64,000 nucleotides of DNA from Pseudomonas vlassakiae (lineage in GTDB: Bacteria; Pseudomonadota; Gammaproteobacteria; Pseudomonadales; Pseudomonadaceae): NCBI RefSeq assembly GCF_014269035.2, contig NZ_JABWRP020000006.1:186001-250000 (forward strand). The letters run 5' to 3'. The notes below the pieces were generated by a model. It had not been told where the DNA came from. It saw only the letters and a program-made list of their open reading frames with translations, and searched no databases. The position numbers were made by a program, and so were the translations under genes. This document shows, in pieces, positions 47,773 to 56,453 of this stretch; within the stretch, counting starts at the first letter, position 1; the number at the start of each line of letters is the position of its first letter.

Positions 47773-49160
47773 TCGAACGCCTCGTCACCGCCGCTGCGCT
47801 TGCGCTTGCCGCCACTGCGCTTGCGTTTGCGCGGGCCGCCAGCAGTGCCTTCGTCACGGCTGCCGAGCTCACGAATCATCTCGCGGCGCTCGCTGTCGTT
47901 GGCATCCTGGTAGTCGGTCCACCACTGGCCGAGGTCGTCGGTTTCTTCGCCGGCGCTTTCACGCAACAGCAGGAAGTCGTAACCGGCACGGAAACGAGGG
48001 TTGTCGAGCAGCAGGTCGGCACGCTTGCCACTGCGTCGCGGCAGGCGTTCCTGCATGTCCCAGATCTCGCGGATGGGCAGGGTGAAGCGTTTCGGAATGG
48101 CGATGCGTGCGCACTGCTCGGCGATCAGGTCGTGGGCTGCACCGTTCATGGCCGGGATAGGCGGCACGCCTTGGCTCTGCAGGTGCAGCACACGGCCTGG
48201 CAGGGCTGGCCAGAGCAGGGCGGCGAACAGGAAGGCCGGGGTCACCGGCTTGCCCTGCTTGACGCGCAGGTCGGTGTTGTTCAGCGCCTGGCTGATCAAG
48301 GTGTGGGTGTAGGTCGGACGCTCGTCCAGGGCATGGGCACTGGCCGGGAACAACGGTTCGAACAGTTCCAGGTCGACCAGCATTTCGAAGGCGATGGCCC
48401 CTTGGCCGGAGAGGAACAGCTTCAGGCATTCCTCGAACAGGCGTGCGGGCGGGATCTCGCGCAGCAGTGGTGCCAGTTTGCGGATCGGCTGGAAGGTGTG
48501 CTTCTCGATGCCGAAGTCGAGCTTCGCCGCAAAACGCACCGCGCGCAACATGCGTACCGGGTCTTCCTGGTAGCGGTGGGGCGGGTCGCCGATCAGACGC
48601 AACAGGCGGTTGCGGATGTCGTGCACGCCATTGGCGTAGTCGAGGATGCGCTCGCTGACCGGATCGTAGTACAGGGCGTTGATGGTGAAGTCGCGGCGCT
48701 GCGCGTCTTCTTCCAAGGTGCCGTACACGTTGTCACGCAGAATGCGGCCACTGGCGTTGTGCGACGAACGGTGGCTGTCACTCTGGTCATCTTCGGAGTG
48801 GGGCGCGCGGAAGGTGGCGACTTCGATGATCTCACGGCCGAAATGCACGTGGACCAGCTTGAAGCGCCGACCAATGATGCGCGCGTTGCGGAACTCGGCA
48901 CGCACCTGCTCGGGTGTGGCGCTGGTGGCGACGTCGAAGTCCTTGGGCGTGATGCCCAGCATCAGGTCGCGGACGCAGCCACCGACCAGATATGCCTGGT
49001 AGCCCGCGCTCTGCAGGCGCTCGACGATGTTCACCGCGTGCCGGCTGAACTGGTGGCGCTGCAGCGAGTGTTGGCTCTTGTTGATCACCTCTGGCGTGGT
49101 GCGCCGGTGGTGCTGGCCCGGTACGGGAGGGCGGAACGACTGGAACAGCTTCTTCAGCAT
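47769..49160 (-). CDS. pcnB: Poly(A) polymerase I
   Basis: Adds 3' poly(A) tails that mark RNA for decay. The 463-residue protein belongs to the class II nucleotidyltransferases: GGCVRDLMLG (about 58-67) and the catalytic DFDVAT (about 73-78), then the RRDFTINAL and EDPVRMLRAVRFAAKL signatures. The C-terminus is an Arg/Lys-rich tail with repeated KRKRSGG. The ATG at 49160 begins MLKKLFQSFRPP as in relatives; GTG at 49169 would add three residues. It lies downstream of crcZ on the same strand. Confidence 0.96.
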   Translation of the reverse strand: MLKKLFQSFRPPVPGQHHRRTTPEVINKSQHSLQRHQFSRHAVNIVERLQSAGYQAYLVGGCVRDLMLGITPKDFDVATSATPEQVRAEFRNARIIGRRFKLVHVHFGREIIEVATFRAPHSEDDQSDSHRSSHNASGRILRDNVYGTLEEDAQRRDFTINALYYDPVSERILDYANGVHDIRNRLLRLIGDPPHRYQEDPVRMLRAVRFAAKLDFGIEKHTFQPIRKLAPLLREIPPARLFEECLKLFLSGQGAIAFEMLVDLELFEPLFPASAHALDERPTYTHTLISQALNNTDLRVKQGKPVTPAFLFAALLWPALPGRVLHLQSQGVPPIPAMNGAAHDLIAEQCARIAIPKRFTLPIREIWDMQERLPRRSGKRADLLLDNPRFRAGYDFLLLRESAGEETDDLGQWWTDYQDANDSERREMIRELGSRDEGTAGGPRKRKRSGGKRKRSGGDEAFE

Positions 49161-49284
49161 GGGATGCACTGTTTGAAGGAATGTTCGGCCAAGAATAGGA
49201 GAATGGCCGCATGATGGGCGGGGATTCTAGCATTTACTCGGGGAATGGTGTAGGCGGTAGCAGGAGACCCTGCCGAAGGGGGAG

Positions 49285-49655
49285 AACGACAAGGGGAGCC
49301 TAAGCTCCCCAAGAAGTCGTTGCGTGCTCTTATTGTTTTTTTACTGGGCTTCTTGTTTTTGTTGAGTGCCCTGTCCACAAATCTCGAAGCTTGTGGACGA
49401 CCCCCAATCCAGGGGTAAAGAGCAAACGGATTGCTTTGGTCGCTGATGTCATGCTGATCGTTCGATCCAACCAGTTCAGGCGCTGCTTTCAAGTGCAGTT
49501 TTTGTTGTTCTCTGCCTGGTCGTGGGGCAAGCCCCAAACACGCATCCTCTCCAAAAGAATCAGTTAGCTGCGCCTCCGCCGTCTTGTTCTTATTGTGCGT
49601 GAGCCGTTTCGTCTTGTTCTTATTCTGAGTTGCTGTGCTTGTTATTGTTCTTGTA
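49285..49655 (-). ncRNA. crcZ: CrcZ small RNA (Hfq/Crc decoy)
   Basis: About 371-nt RNA that sequesters the Hfq-Crc complex and relieves carbon catabolite repression. It is placed by context (between cbrB and pcnB, same strand), by a sigma-54 promoter whose -12 is at 49667, and by a hairpin GGGGAGC/GCTCCCC (49293-49310) with a T-rich tail. Six A-rich, CA-type Hfq/Crc motifs are visible on the minus strand near 49641-49654, 49611-49627, 49581-49597, 49497-49512, 49351-49366 and 49326-49343. A 169-codon frame crosses the region (its repeated NKNK comes from these motifs) but is not a credible protein. Confidence 0.88.
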
Positions 49656-49665
49656 CCAGACATAT

Positions 49666-49681
49666 AGCAGGTGCCGTGCCA
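49666..49681 (-). promoter_or_regulatory. Sigma-54 promoter of crcZ
   Basis: On the minus strand, TGGCACGGCACCTGCT: GG at -25/-24 (49680-49679) and GC at -13/-12 (49668-49667), matching TGGCACG-N4-TTGCW except for one base. It predicts an RNA start at about 49655. Confidence 0.88.
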
Positions 49682-49778
49682 ACTTTTCGAAACTCAATGA
49701 AATCAAGGGCTTGAAGCGGATTGGTCGATTTCGTCAGCTCGAAAATGCAGGATTTTCGTTACCGTACACCTCGGGAAC

Positions 49779-49830
49779 TGTTACGCCGCAAAGGTTGGGT
49801 AACAGATTTGTGCGGGAGCGGGCTTGTTAC
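49779..49830 (-). promoter_or_regulatory. CbrB upstream activator sites for crcZ
   Basis: TGTTAC (49779-49784) and GTAACA (49799-49804) form an inverted pair with a 14-base spacer. A further TGTTAC lies at 49825-49830. The pair lies about 125-150 bp upstream of the crcZ start, the usual distance for a sigma-54 enhancer, and fits the TGTTAC/GTAACA recognition reported for CbrB. Confidence 0.75.
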
Positions 49831-49854
49831 CTAGGGGGGGCGCGACATCTTTGT

Positions 49855-50059
49855 CGCCTGTGAGATCGAGCGCCGCTGCGCGGCGCATCGCGGATAAATC
49901 CGCTCCTACAGTGGCCATGCCTGTGAGGCCATGGTTGTCAGCTCTGCATGTAGGGCTCTCGTCATGGCCAAGGCAGGCGACCATGGCGTCACAGGTTCAA
50001 TAGATGTGGAGCGGATTCATCCGCGATGCGCCGCGCAGCGGCGCTCGATCTCACAGGCG
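49855..50059. repeat. 205-bp inverted-repeat element between cbrB and crcZ
   Basis: Arms 49855-49906 and 50008-50059 are inverted copies of 52 bases with one difference. Each arm also folds alone (GCGCCGC-TGC-GCGGCGC type). The spacer has further pairing (GCCATGG near 49928 with CCATGGC near 49981). It starts 20 bp after the cbrB stop and may end cbrB transcription. It is a REP-type or MITE-like doublet unlike the pair at 20051 and 37443. Confidence 0.85.
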
Positions 50060-50079
50060 AGAAAGATCTCGCGGATTAC

Positions 50080-51522
50080 TCAGTTGTCGCTGGTGGCGTT
50101 GCTCTTGCGCCGCGGGATGCCGAGGCGCTGGCGCCGTTCCCACAGGCACTTGCGGCTGACGCCGAGCTTGCGTGCCAGCTCGGTCTCGGTCATGTGGTCC
50201 TGGTGCTCAAGCACGAAGTGCTGGAAGTAGTCCTCCAGCGACAGGTCTTCGGTCGGTTCATGGCTGGCACTGCTGGCGCTGGCCGCGACCAGCGCATTGT
50301 CGAGGATGTCATCCTCCTCGAGGTCGCTCAGCTCGATGTCGATGCCCAGCATGTCGGCGGAAATCTCCGCACTCTCGCTAAGGATCACCGCACGCTCCAC
50401 GGCGTTTTCCAGTTCGCGCACGTTGCCCGGCCAGCTGTAATGACGAATGGCTTGCTCGGCCTCGGCCGAGAAGTGCAGGTCGTCACGGCCGATGCGCGCG
50501 CTCTGGCGGGCGAGGAAGGCGTTGGCGATCTCGTTGACGTCACTGCCGCGCTCGCGCAGGGCCGGCAACTTCAGGGCGATCACGTGGAGGCGGTAATACA
50601 GGTCTTCGCGGAACTGCCCGGCCTTGGCCAGGTTCTTCAGGTCGCGGTGGGTCGCGGCGATCAGGCGCACGTCGACTTTTTGCGACTGTACCGAACCGAC
50701 CCGGCGAATCTCGCCTTCCTGCAGCACGCGCAGCAGGCGTGCCTGGGCTTCGAGCGGCAGTTCACCGATTTCGTCGAGGAACAATGTGCCACCGTCGGCG
50801 GCTTCTACCAGGCCAGCACGGCCGGCACTGGCGCCGGTGAATGCCCCTTTTTCATGGCCGAACAGTTCCGACTCGATGAGGGTCTCCGGAATGGCCGCAC
50901 AGTTCACCGAAATCATCGGCGCCTTGGCGCGCCGTGACAGGTTGTGCAGGGCGCGGGCGACCAGCTCTTTGCCGGTGCCCGACTCACCCTGGATCAGCAC
51001 GTTGGAGTCGGTCGGTGCCACCTTGCGGATCTTGCTGTACATGTCCTGCATGGGCGGGCACGAACCGATGATGCCGATCTCGCCATTGGCGGCGGCACCT
51101 TTGTCGGCTGGCGCGGCCTTGCCGTTGGCCCGTGGCTCGGCGGCCGGGGCCGGCGCGGCTGCCGGCGCGTTCTGGCGGTCGCGCAGGATGCGCGCCACGG
51201 CCTGAAGCATTTCATCGTGATCGAAGGGTTTGGCGATGTAGTCCACCGCGCCCATCTTCATCGAGTCCACCGCCGAGCGCAGGCTGGCGTAGCTGGTCAT
51301 GATCAGCACCGGCGTGCCCTGGCCAAGCTTGATCAGCTCGGTGCCCGGGGCACCCGGCAGGCGCAGGTCGCTGACGATCAGGTCGAAGGTGGCAATGCTG
51401 AAGCGTTCCTGGGCTTCCTGTACCGAGCCGGCTTCGCTGACCTGGTACTGATTGCGTTCGAGCAGCCGACGCAGGGCCGAGCGGATGATGGTTTCGTCTT
51501 CGACGATCAGAATGTGCGGCAT
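50080..51522 (-). CDS. cbrB: Sigma-54-dependent response regulator CbrB
   Basis: NtrC-family activator of the CbrA/CbrB system that sets carbon/nitrogen balance by driving crcZ. The 480-residue protein has a receiver domain (1-115) with phospho-site Asp52 and Lys100. A linker of Ala/Pro (about 118-148) leads to an AAA+ domain (about 150-385) with Walker A GESGTGKE (179-186) and the sigma-54 loop GAFTGA (226-231). The C-terminal Fis-type HTH is [22 protein letters not shown]. It starts 4 bp after cbrA ends. Confidence 0.97.
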   Translation of the reverse strand: MPHILIVEDETIIRSALRRLLERNQYQVSEAGSVQEAQERFSIATFDLIVSDLRLPGAPGTELIKLGQGTPVLIMTSYASLRSAVDSMKMGAVDYIAKPFDHDEMLQAVARILRDRQNAPAAAPAPAAEPRANGKAAPADKGAAANGEIGIIGSCPPMQDMYSKIRKVAPTDSNVLIQGESGTGKELVARALHNLSRRAKAPMISVNCAAIPETLIESELFGHEKGAFTGASAGRAGLVEAADGGTLFLDEIGELPLEAQARLLRVLQEGEIRRVGSVQSQKVDVRLIAATHRDLKNLAKAGQFREDLYYRLHVIALKLPALRERGSDVNEIANAFLARQSARIGRDDLHFSAEAEQAIRHYSWPGNVRELENAVERAVILSESAEISADMLGIDIELSDLEEDDILDNALVAASASSASHEPTEDLSLEDYFQHFVLEHQDHMTETELARKLGVSRKCLWERRQRLGIPRRKSNATSDN

Positions 51523-51526
51523 TGAT

Positions 51527-54496
51527 TCAATTCTCTCGACGGTCTCGAATTTCAGGGGACGTCGCTACGACATGCCGGGGCAGGGTCACGCGGATCCGGG
51601 TGCCACGTTGCCGTTCGATATCGGCCGGGCTGTCGATGGTGATTTGCCCATAATGCTCTTCCACGATGGAATAGACCAGAGCGAGCCCCAGTCCGGTTCC
51701 TTCGCCCGGGTCCTTGGTGGTGAAGAACGGTTCGAACAGGCGGTCCATGATGTTCTTCGGGATCCCGCTGCCTTCGTCCTCGACGATCAGGTCGACGGTG
51801 TGCTCGCTGACTTCGCTGCGCACCCGCACGGCGCTGCCAGGCGGCGAGGCGTCGCGGGCATTGGACAGCAGGTTGATCAGCACCTGGGCGAGGCGCTGCG
51901 GATCGCCCTCGGCCCAGTGGTCCGGGTCGCAGAGATTGAAGAACTGTACTTCGAAGTTGCGCCGGTTCAACGCCAGCAGACCGATGGCGTCTTGTGCCAC
52001 CTCGGCCAGGCATACCGGCTCTTCACTGTTCTGATGGCTGCCGCCGGCGTGGGCGAAGCTCATCAGCGACTGGACGATGCGCGACACGCGCTTGGTCTGC
52101 TCGAGGATCTGGCTGGACAGCTCGATGATTTCCCCATCGCCTTCACGCTCCTCGCGCAGGTTCTGCGCCAGGCAGGCAATGCCGGTAATCGGGTTGCCGA
52201 TTTCGTGGGCCACGCCAGCGGCCAGGCGGCCGATGCTGGCCAGGCGCTCGGAATGCACCAGTTTGTCTTCCAGGGCCTGGGTTTCGGTGAGGTCCTCGAC
52301 CAGCAGCACCAGGCCGCTGTTGCCGGGCGCCAGGGGCTCGTCGATGGCCGCTTTGTGCAGGTTCAGCCAGCGCGGTTGACCGTCCAGCGCCAGGCGCTGC
52401 TTGTGCAAATGTTCGTCCGGCACGTTGATGAAACCCTGCAGCAGGCCGCGCCAGGGTTCGCTGATGGTCACCAGGCGCGAGCCGACCACATGCTTGGCGG
52501 CAATGCCGGTGAGCTCTTCCATGGCCTTGTTCCACATGAGGATTTCCTGGTCCTTGGCCAGCGAGCAGACGCCCATGGGCAGCTCTTGCAAGGTCTGGCG
52601 GTGGTAGCGGCGCAGGGCGTCGAGTTCGGCGGCAAGGCCGGTGAGGCGCGAGTGGTAGTCTTCCAGGCGGCTCTCGATGAAATGGATGTCCTCGGTGACG
52701 TAGTTCTCGTTACCGGACTTGTACGGCAGGAAGGTCTCGACCATGTCCTGCGCCACGCTTGGCCCCATCAGGCCCGAGAGGTTGGCCTCGATACGGTCAC
52801 GCAGGCGGCGCAAGGCATAGGGGCGGCGCTCATCGAACGGCAGGTAGAGGTCGCGCAGTGCCTGTTCTACCTCCTTCTGCGCCGCCTTGGCGCCAAGTGG
52901 CTTGGCCAGTTGGGTGGCGAATTCCTGTGGCGATGCGGCGTGCAGCTCGCGGCGCTGCGGCCGGCGCACGTTGTCCACGGCGCAGGCCTCGGCGGCGCTG
53001 ACTTCCTCAGTGCTGGCGTTGGTGAACAGGGAAATCAGCGTGAACAGCAGCACGTTGGCCGCCAGCGAGGCAATGGCCGCCATGTGCCAGCTGGTGTCGT
53101 CAAGCACATAGATCATGTCCAGCAGCGGGATATAGAAGCCCTGCAGGTTGCCCAGCAGCGGCAGCAGCATGGTCACCAGCCACACCACGGTCCCGGCCAG
53201 CAGCCCGGCGATGAAGCCGCGGCGGTTGGCGGTCGGCCAGTACAGCACCGACAGCACGCCTGGCAGGAACTGCAGGGTGGCGACGAAGGCCACGATGCCC
53301 AGGTTGGCCAGGCTCTGGTGGTTGTTCTGGGTCAGGTAGAAGACGAAGCCGGCAGTGATGATGGCGACGATCAGCGCCCGGCGGGTCCACTTCAGCCAGC
53401 GGTAGATATTGCCTTCCGCCGGTGGCTGGTAAAGCGGCAGCACCAGGTGGTTAAGGGCCATGCCCGACAACGCCAGCGTGGTGACGATGATCAGCCCGCT
53501 GGCGGACGCGAGCCCGCCAACGTAGGCCAGCAAAGCCAGCGCCTGGTTGTTGGCGGCGATCCCCAGGCCCAGGGTGAAGTACTCGGGGTTGGTGCTGGCG
53601 CCCAGGCGCAGGCCGGCCCACAGCACCAGCGGCACGGCCAGGCTCATCAGCAGCAGGAACAGCGGCAGGCCCCAGCTGGCGCTGACCAGCGAGCGCGGGT
53701 TGAGGTTTTCGGTAAAGGCCATGTGGTACATGTGCGGCATGACGATGGCCGAGGCGAAGAACACCAGCAGCAGGGTGCGCCATGGGCCTTCCTGCAAGGG
53801 GGTGTGCAAGGCTGCCAGGGCCGTCTGGTTCTGCAGCAGCCACACTTCCAGTTGGTGCGGCCCGCCAAACACACCATACAGCGCATACAGGCCGATGCCG
53901 CCCAGGGCCAGCAGCTTGATCACCGATTCGAAGGCGATGGCGAACACCAGGCCTTCGTGTTTCTCACGGGTGGCGATATGGCGCGAGCCGAAGAAGATGG
54001 TGAACAGGATGATCAGTGCACAGAAGGCAAAGGCCACCCGGGCCTTGACCGGTTCGCCGGTAAGGATGCTGATCGAGTCGGCCACTGCCTGAATCTGCAG
54101 GGCCAGCAGGGGCAGCACGCCGATCAGCATGATGAGGGTGGTCAGCGCGCCGGCCCAGGTGCTGCGAAAACGGAACGCCAGCAGGTCGGCCAGCGACGAT
54201 AACTGGTAGGTGCGGGTGATCTTGAGGATCGGGTAGAGCAGCACCGGCGCCAGCAGGAATGCACCGGACACCCCCAGGTAACAGGCGAGGAAGCCGTAGC
54301 CATACTGATAGGCCAGGCCTACCGAACCATAAAAGGCCCAGGCACTGGCGTAGACGCCCAGCGACAAGGTGTAGGTCAGCGGGTGGCGAATGATGGAGCG
54401 CGGGATCAGTCCTCGCTCGCTGATCCAGGCCACGCCGAACAGCACCATGAGGTACGCGGCGCTGATCAGGATCATCTGGGTCAGGCTAAAGCTCAT
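51527..54496 (-). CDS. cbrA: Sensor histidine kinase CbrA (SLC5 transporter fusion)
   Basis: Membrane sensor of the CbrAB system. The protein has 989 residues from ATG 54496 (991 from 54502; GAG is 6 bases before 54496). The first about 500 residues form a sodium/solute symporter (SLC5) domain with about 13 membrane helices, linked to histidine uptake in P. putida. A STAC-like linker, a PAS domain (about 625-735), HisKA with phospho-His764 in [10 protein letters not shown], and HATPase with DEGSGIP and GTGLGLALV follow. The start overlaps an upstream 58-codon gene. Confidence 0.97.
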   Translation of the reverse strand: MSFSLTQMILISAAYLMVLFGVAWISERGLIPRSIIRHPLTYTLSLGVYASAWAFYGSVGLAYQYGYGFLACYLGVSGAFLLAPVLLYPILKITRTYQLSSLADLLAFRFRSTWAGALTTLIMLIGVLPLLALQIQAVADSISILTGEPVKARVAFAFCALIILFTIFFGSRHIATREKHEGLVFAIAFESVIKLLALGGIGLYALYGVFGGPHQLEVWLLQNQTALAALHTPLQEGPWRTLLLVFFASAIVMPHMYHMAFTENLNPRSLVSASWGLPLFLLLMSLAVPLVLWAGLRLGASTNPEYFTLGLGIAANNQALALLAYVGGLASASGLIIVTTLALSGMALNHLVLPLYQPPAEGNIYRWLKWTRRALIVAIITAGFVFYLTQNNHQSLANLGIVAFVATLQFLPGVLSVLYWPTANRRGFIAGLLAGTVVWLVTMLLPLLGNLQGFYIPLLDMIYVLDDTSWHMAAIASLAANVLLFTLISLFTNASTEEVSAAEACAVDNVRRPQRRELHAASPQEFATQLAKPLGAKAAQKEVEQALRDLYLPFDERRPYALRRLRDRIEANLSGLMGPSVAQDMVETFLPYKSGNENYVTEDIHFIESRLEDYHSRLTGLAAELDALRRYHRQTLQELPMGVCSLAKDQEILMWNKAMEELTGIAAKHVVGSRLVTISEPWRGLLQGFINVPDEHLHKQRLALDGQPRWLNLHKAAIDEPLAPGNSGLVLLVEDLTETQALEDKLVHSERLASIGRLAAGVAHEIGNPITGIACLAQNLREEREGDGEIIELSSQILEQTKRVSRIVQSLMSFAHAGGSHQNSEEPVCLAEVAQDAIGLLALNRRNFEVQFFNLCDPDHWAEGDPQRLAQVLINLLSNARDASPPGSAVRVRSEVSEHTVDLIVEDEGSGIPKNIMDRLFEPFFTTKDPGEGTGLGLALVYSIVEEHYGQITIDSPADIERQRGTRIRVTLPRHVVATSPEIRDRREN

Positions 54497-54662
54497 CGGC
54501 ATCTCGTTGGCTCTGCAGGATGAAGGTGACGACGATCAGGATCAGCCAGAGCAGGTAGGGGCGGTACCAGGCACCGGTCGGTTCGATCCACCAGTCCATG
54601 ATGGCCGGGGAGAACAGGTAGATCCCCACGACCAGAAGCAGGACCAAACGATAGATGTACAT
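54486..54662 (-). CDS. cbrX: 58-residue membrane protein overlapping cbrA (CbrX)
   Basis: Short frame from ATG 54662 to TAG at 54486. The protein has 58 residues and two hydrophobic segments: MYIYRLVLLLVVGIYLFSPA (1-20) and PYLLWLILIVVTFILQ (35-50), with a WW-IEPTGAWYRP loop and a charged end QRDADEL. It overlaps the cbrA start by 11 to 17 bases, which implies translational coupling. A gene named cbrX has been described at this place in P. putida, and I recall it as a predicted membrane protein; its function is open. Confidence 0.75.
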   Translation of the reverse strand: MYIYRLVLLLVVGIYLFSPAIMDWWIEPTGAWYRPYLLWLILIVVTFILQSQRDADEL

Positions 54663-54805
54663 GCTGGCCTCGATGGTTGGGCGCTGCGGGCTTGGACTTA
54701 TTATTGGCGCAATTGACTGTGGCGATGCTAGCGGTAATCCATAGGGTTCGCCAAGAGTTTGAATTTATTACGCTTTTGAATTTGTGCGGTATTTGCCTGT
54801 GCCGT

Positions 54806-54833
54806 CCTCTTCGCGGGTAAACCCGCGAAGAGG
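54806..54833. repeat. 13-bp perfect palindrome downstream of gluQ
   Basis: CCTCTTCGCGGGT-AA-ACCCGCGAAGAGG, in the gap between the cbrX side and gluQ (whose stop is at 54845). No T-run is present, so it is better read as a REP-type palindrome than a terminator. Confidence 0.6.
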
Positions 54834-54844
54834 CCGTGCCTGCT

Positions 54845-55732
54845 TCAGTGCAAATCAGCCTCTGGCACCGTCAACTGCCGGGCAATGGCTTCTGGCCGCC
54901 ACTGCTCGCGTGCTACCGCCAGCACTTCGGCGGGTGTTGCCAGCAGCAGTTCGGCATCGGTGTCCTGCCCCAGCGCCCGCAACGCGCGCAGCAGCAAAGG
55001 CGTCGCCTGCGCCGCCTGCAGCGGCGGCGAACGATAGGACTTGCCCAGCTTGTGCCCGTCAGGCTGGACGATCAGTGGAATGTGCAGATAACGCGGTTGC
55101 GAAAAGCCCAGCAACTCCTGCAGGTACAGTTGGCGCGGCGTGTTGTCGAGCAGGTCGGCCCCGCGCACGATATCGGTGATGCCTTGCCAGGCATCGTCCA
55201 GCACCACCGCCAATTGATAGGCATAGAGCCCATCGCGTCGCTGGATGATGAAGTCGCCCACTTCGCGCCCAAGGTGCTGCTGGAACTCGCCTTGCACCCG
55301 GTCGCTGAAGCGGTAGATCAGTTCGGGTACCCGCAGGCGGATCGCCGCGCCTTCCCGGGCATGCCCCGCGTTACGGCAATAGCCTGGGTAAATGCCGTTG
55401 TGCCCCTCCAGCTGCTTGCGGGAGCAGGTACAGGCGTAGGCCAGGCCCATGCTGAACAGGCGGTCGACCACGGCGGCATAGGCTTCGTGGCGCTGGCTTT
55501 GATAAACCACTTCGCCATCCCATTCCAGGCCGTAGCGCTCGAGGGTCTGCAGTATCGCATCGCGGGCCCCTGGCATTTCCCTGGGTGGGTCGGTGTCCTC
55601 CATGCGCAACAGCCAGCGGCCGTCCACGGCGCGGGCATCGAGCCAGGAGGCCAGGGCGGCGACCAGCGAGCCGAAGTGCAGGAAGCCGCTTGGGGTGGGG
55701 GCGAAGCGTCCGATATAACGGGAGTCTTTCAT
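54845..55732 (-). CDS. gluQ: Glutamyl-Q tRNA(Asp) synthetase
   Basis: Truncated glutamyl-tRNA synthetase paralogue that charges glutamate onto queuosine-34 of tRNA-Asp. The 295-residue protein has the Rossmann core only, lacking the anticodon-binding domain. It carries a HIGH-like motif in FAPTPSGFLHFGSL, a zinc site around CTCSRKQL and the later Tyr/Cys, and a degenerate KMSKS (HKLGKSYRS). The start at 55732 gives MKDSRYIGRFAP; 55747 would add five residues. It follows dksA with a terminator between, the conserved dksA-gluQ arrangement. Confidence 0.94.
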   Translation of the reverse strand: MKDSRYIGRFAPTPSGFLHFGSLVAALASWLDARAVDGRWLLRMEDTDPPREMPGARDAILQTLERYGLEWDGEVVYQSQRHEAYAAVVDRLFSMGLAYACTCSRKQLEGHNGIYPGYCRNAGHAREGAAIRLRVPELIYRFSDRVQGEFQQHLGREVGDFIIQRRDGLYAYQLAVVLDDAWQGITDIVRGADLLDNTPRQLYLQELLGFSQPRYLHIPLIVQPDGHKLGKSYRSPPLQAAQATPLLLRALRALGQDTDAELLLATPAEVLAVAREQWRPEAIARQLTVPEADLH

Positions 55733-55755
55733 GGCATTGCCAGGCATATAAATGA

Positions 55756-55780
55756 AACGGGGCGCATGATGCGCCCCGTT
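55756..55780 (-). terminator. Intrinsic terminator between dksA and gluQ
   Basis: AACGGGGCGCAT pairs perfectly with ATGCGCCCCGTT around one base. The minus-strand tail is TTTCATTTAT. It likely stops most dksA transcripts before gluQ, as reported in enterobacteria. Confidence 0.75.
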
Positions 55781-55795
55781 CGGATGGAAGACGTG

Positions 55796-56242
55796 TCAGC
55801 CTTTGCCGACGGTCTTTTCCTTTTTCTCCGCGATTTCCTTGCAGTCGAAGCACAGGTCGGCGGTAGGGCGGGCTTCAAGGCGGCGCAGGCCGATCTCGAT
55901 GCCGCACGATTCGCACCAGCCGTATTCTTCGTCCTGGATCTTCTGCAAGGTCTTGTCGATCTTCTTGATCAGCTTGCGCTCGCGGTCGCGGTTACGAAGC
56001 TCCAGGGCAAATTCTTCTTCCTGGCTGGCGCGGTCGGCCGGGTCGGGGAAGTTCGCAGCTTCGTCCTTCATGTGGTCTACGGTGCGGTCGACACTCTGCA
56101 TGAGCTCGCTTTTCCAAGCATTAAGCAGCTTGGTGAAGTGATCCCTCATGCGGTCGTCCATGTAATCTTCGCCCGTGCCCTCTTGATAGGGCGCGACACC
56201 GTACATGGTCTGACCGGTTTTTTGCTTTTCTACGGTGGACAT
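55796..56242 (-). CDS. dksA: RNA polymerase-binding transcription factor DksA
   Basis: Works with ppGpp at rRNA and amino-acid promoters by entering the RNA polymerase secondary channel. The 148-residue protein has a coiled-coil (about 32-108) and a C-terminal zinc finger with C-x2-C (WCESCGIEIG) and C-x2-C (LCFDCKE). The tip residues DPADRAS contain the Asp pair needed for function. The start was set at 56242 (MSTVEKQKTG), the P. aeruginosa-like length; the upstream extension to 56260 is unsupported. All four zinc cysteines are present, so this is not the zinc-free paralogue. Confidence 0.97.
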   Translation of the reverse strand: MSTVEKQKTGQTMYGVAPYQEGTGEDYMDDRMRDHFTKLLNAWKSELMQSVDRTVDHMKDEAANFPDPADRASQEEEFALELRNRDRERKLIKKIDKTLQKIQDEEYGWCESCGIEIGLRRLEARPTADLCFDCKEIAEKKEKTVGKG

Positions 56243-56453
56243 GAATAGACCGCCTCTCACTCATCTGATCCAATGCGCAGGCTGCTCCATCTCCGGCACC
56301 CGCCGGCCCTGCGACTGCGAGCCGCCGAACTTACCAGATAGATCGGGGGTTGCGCTAGCCCGCCCGATCCTAGGTGTTGACCGCAGCGCGCGGCGCACGT
56401 TCGGTGCACTGCAAAGGTAGAATCAACAGTTTAGACCCAATTGAGAGAAGGTC

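Noticed and set aside
49154..49663. A 169-codon minus-strand frame with repeated NKNK
   Set aside because: It coincides with CrcZ; the Asn-Lys repeats are the A-rich Hfq/Crc motifs read as codons.
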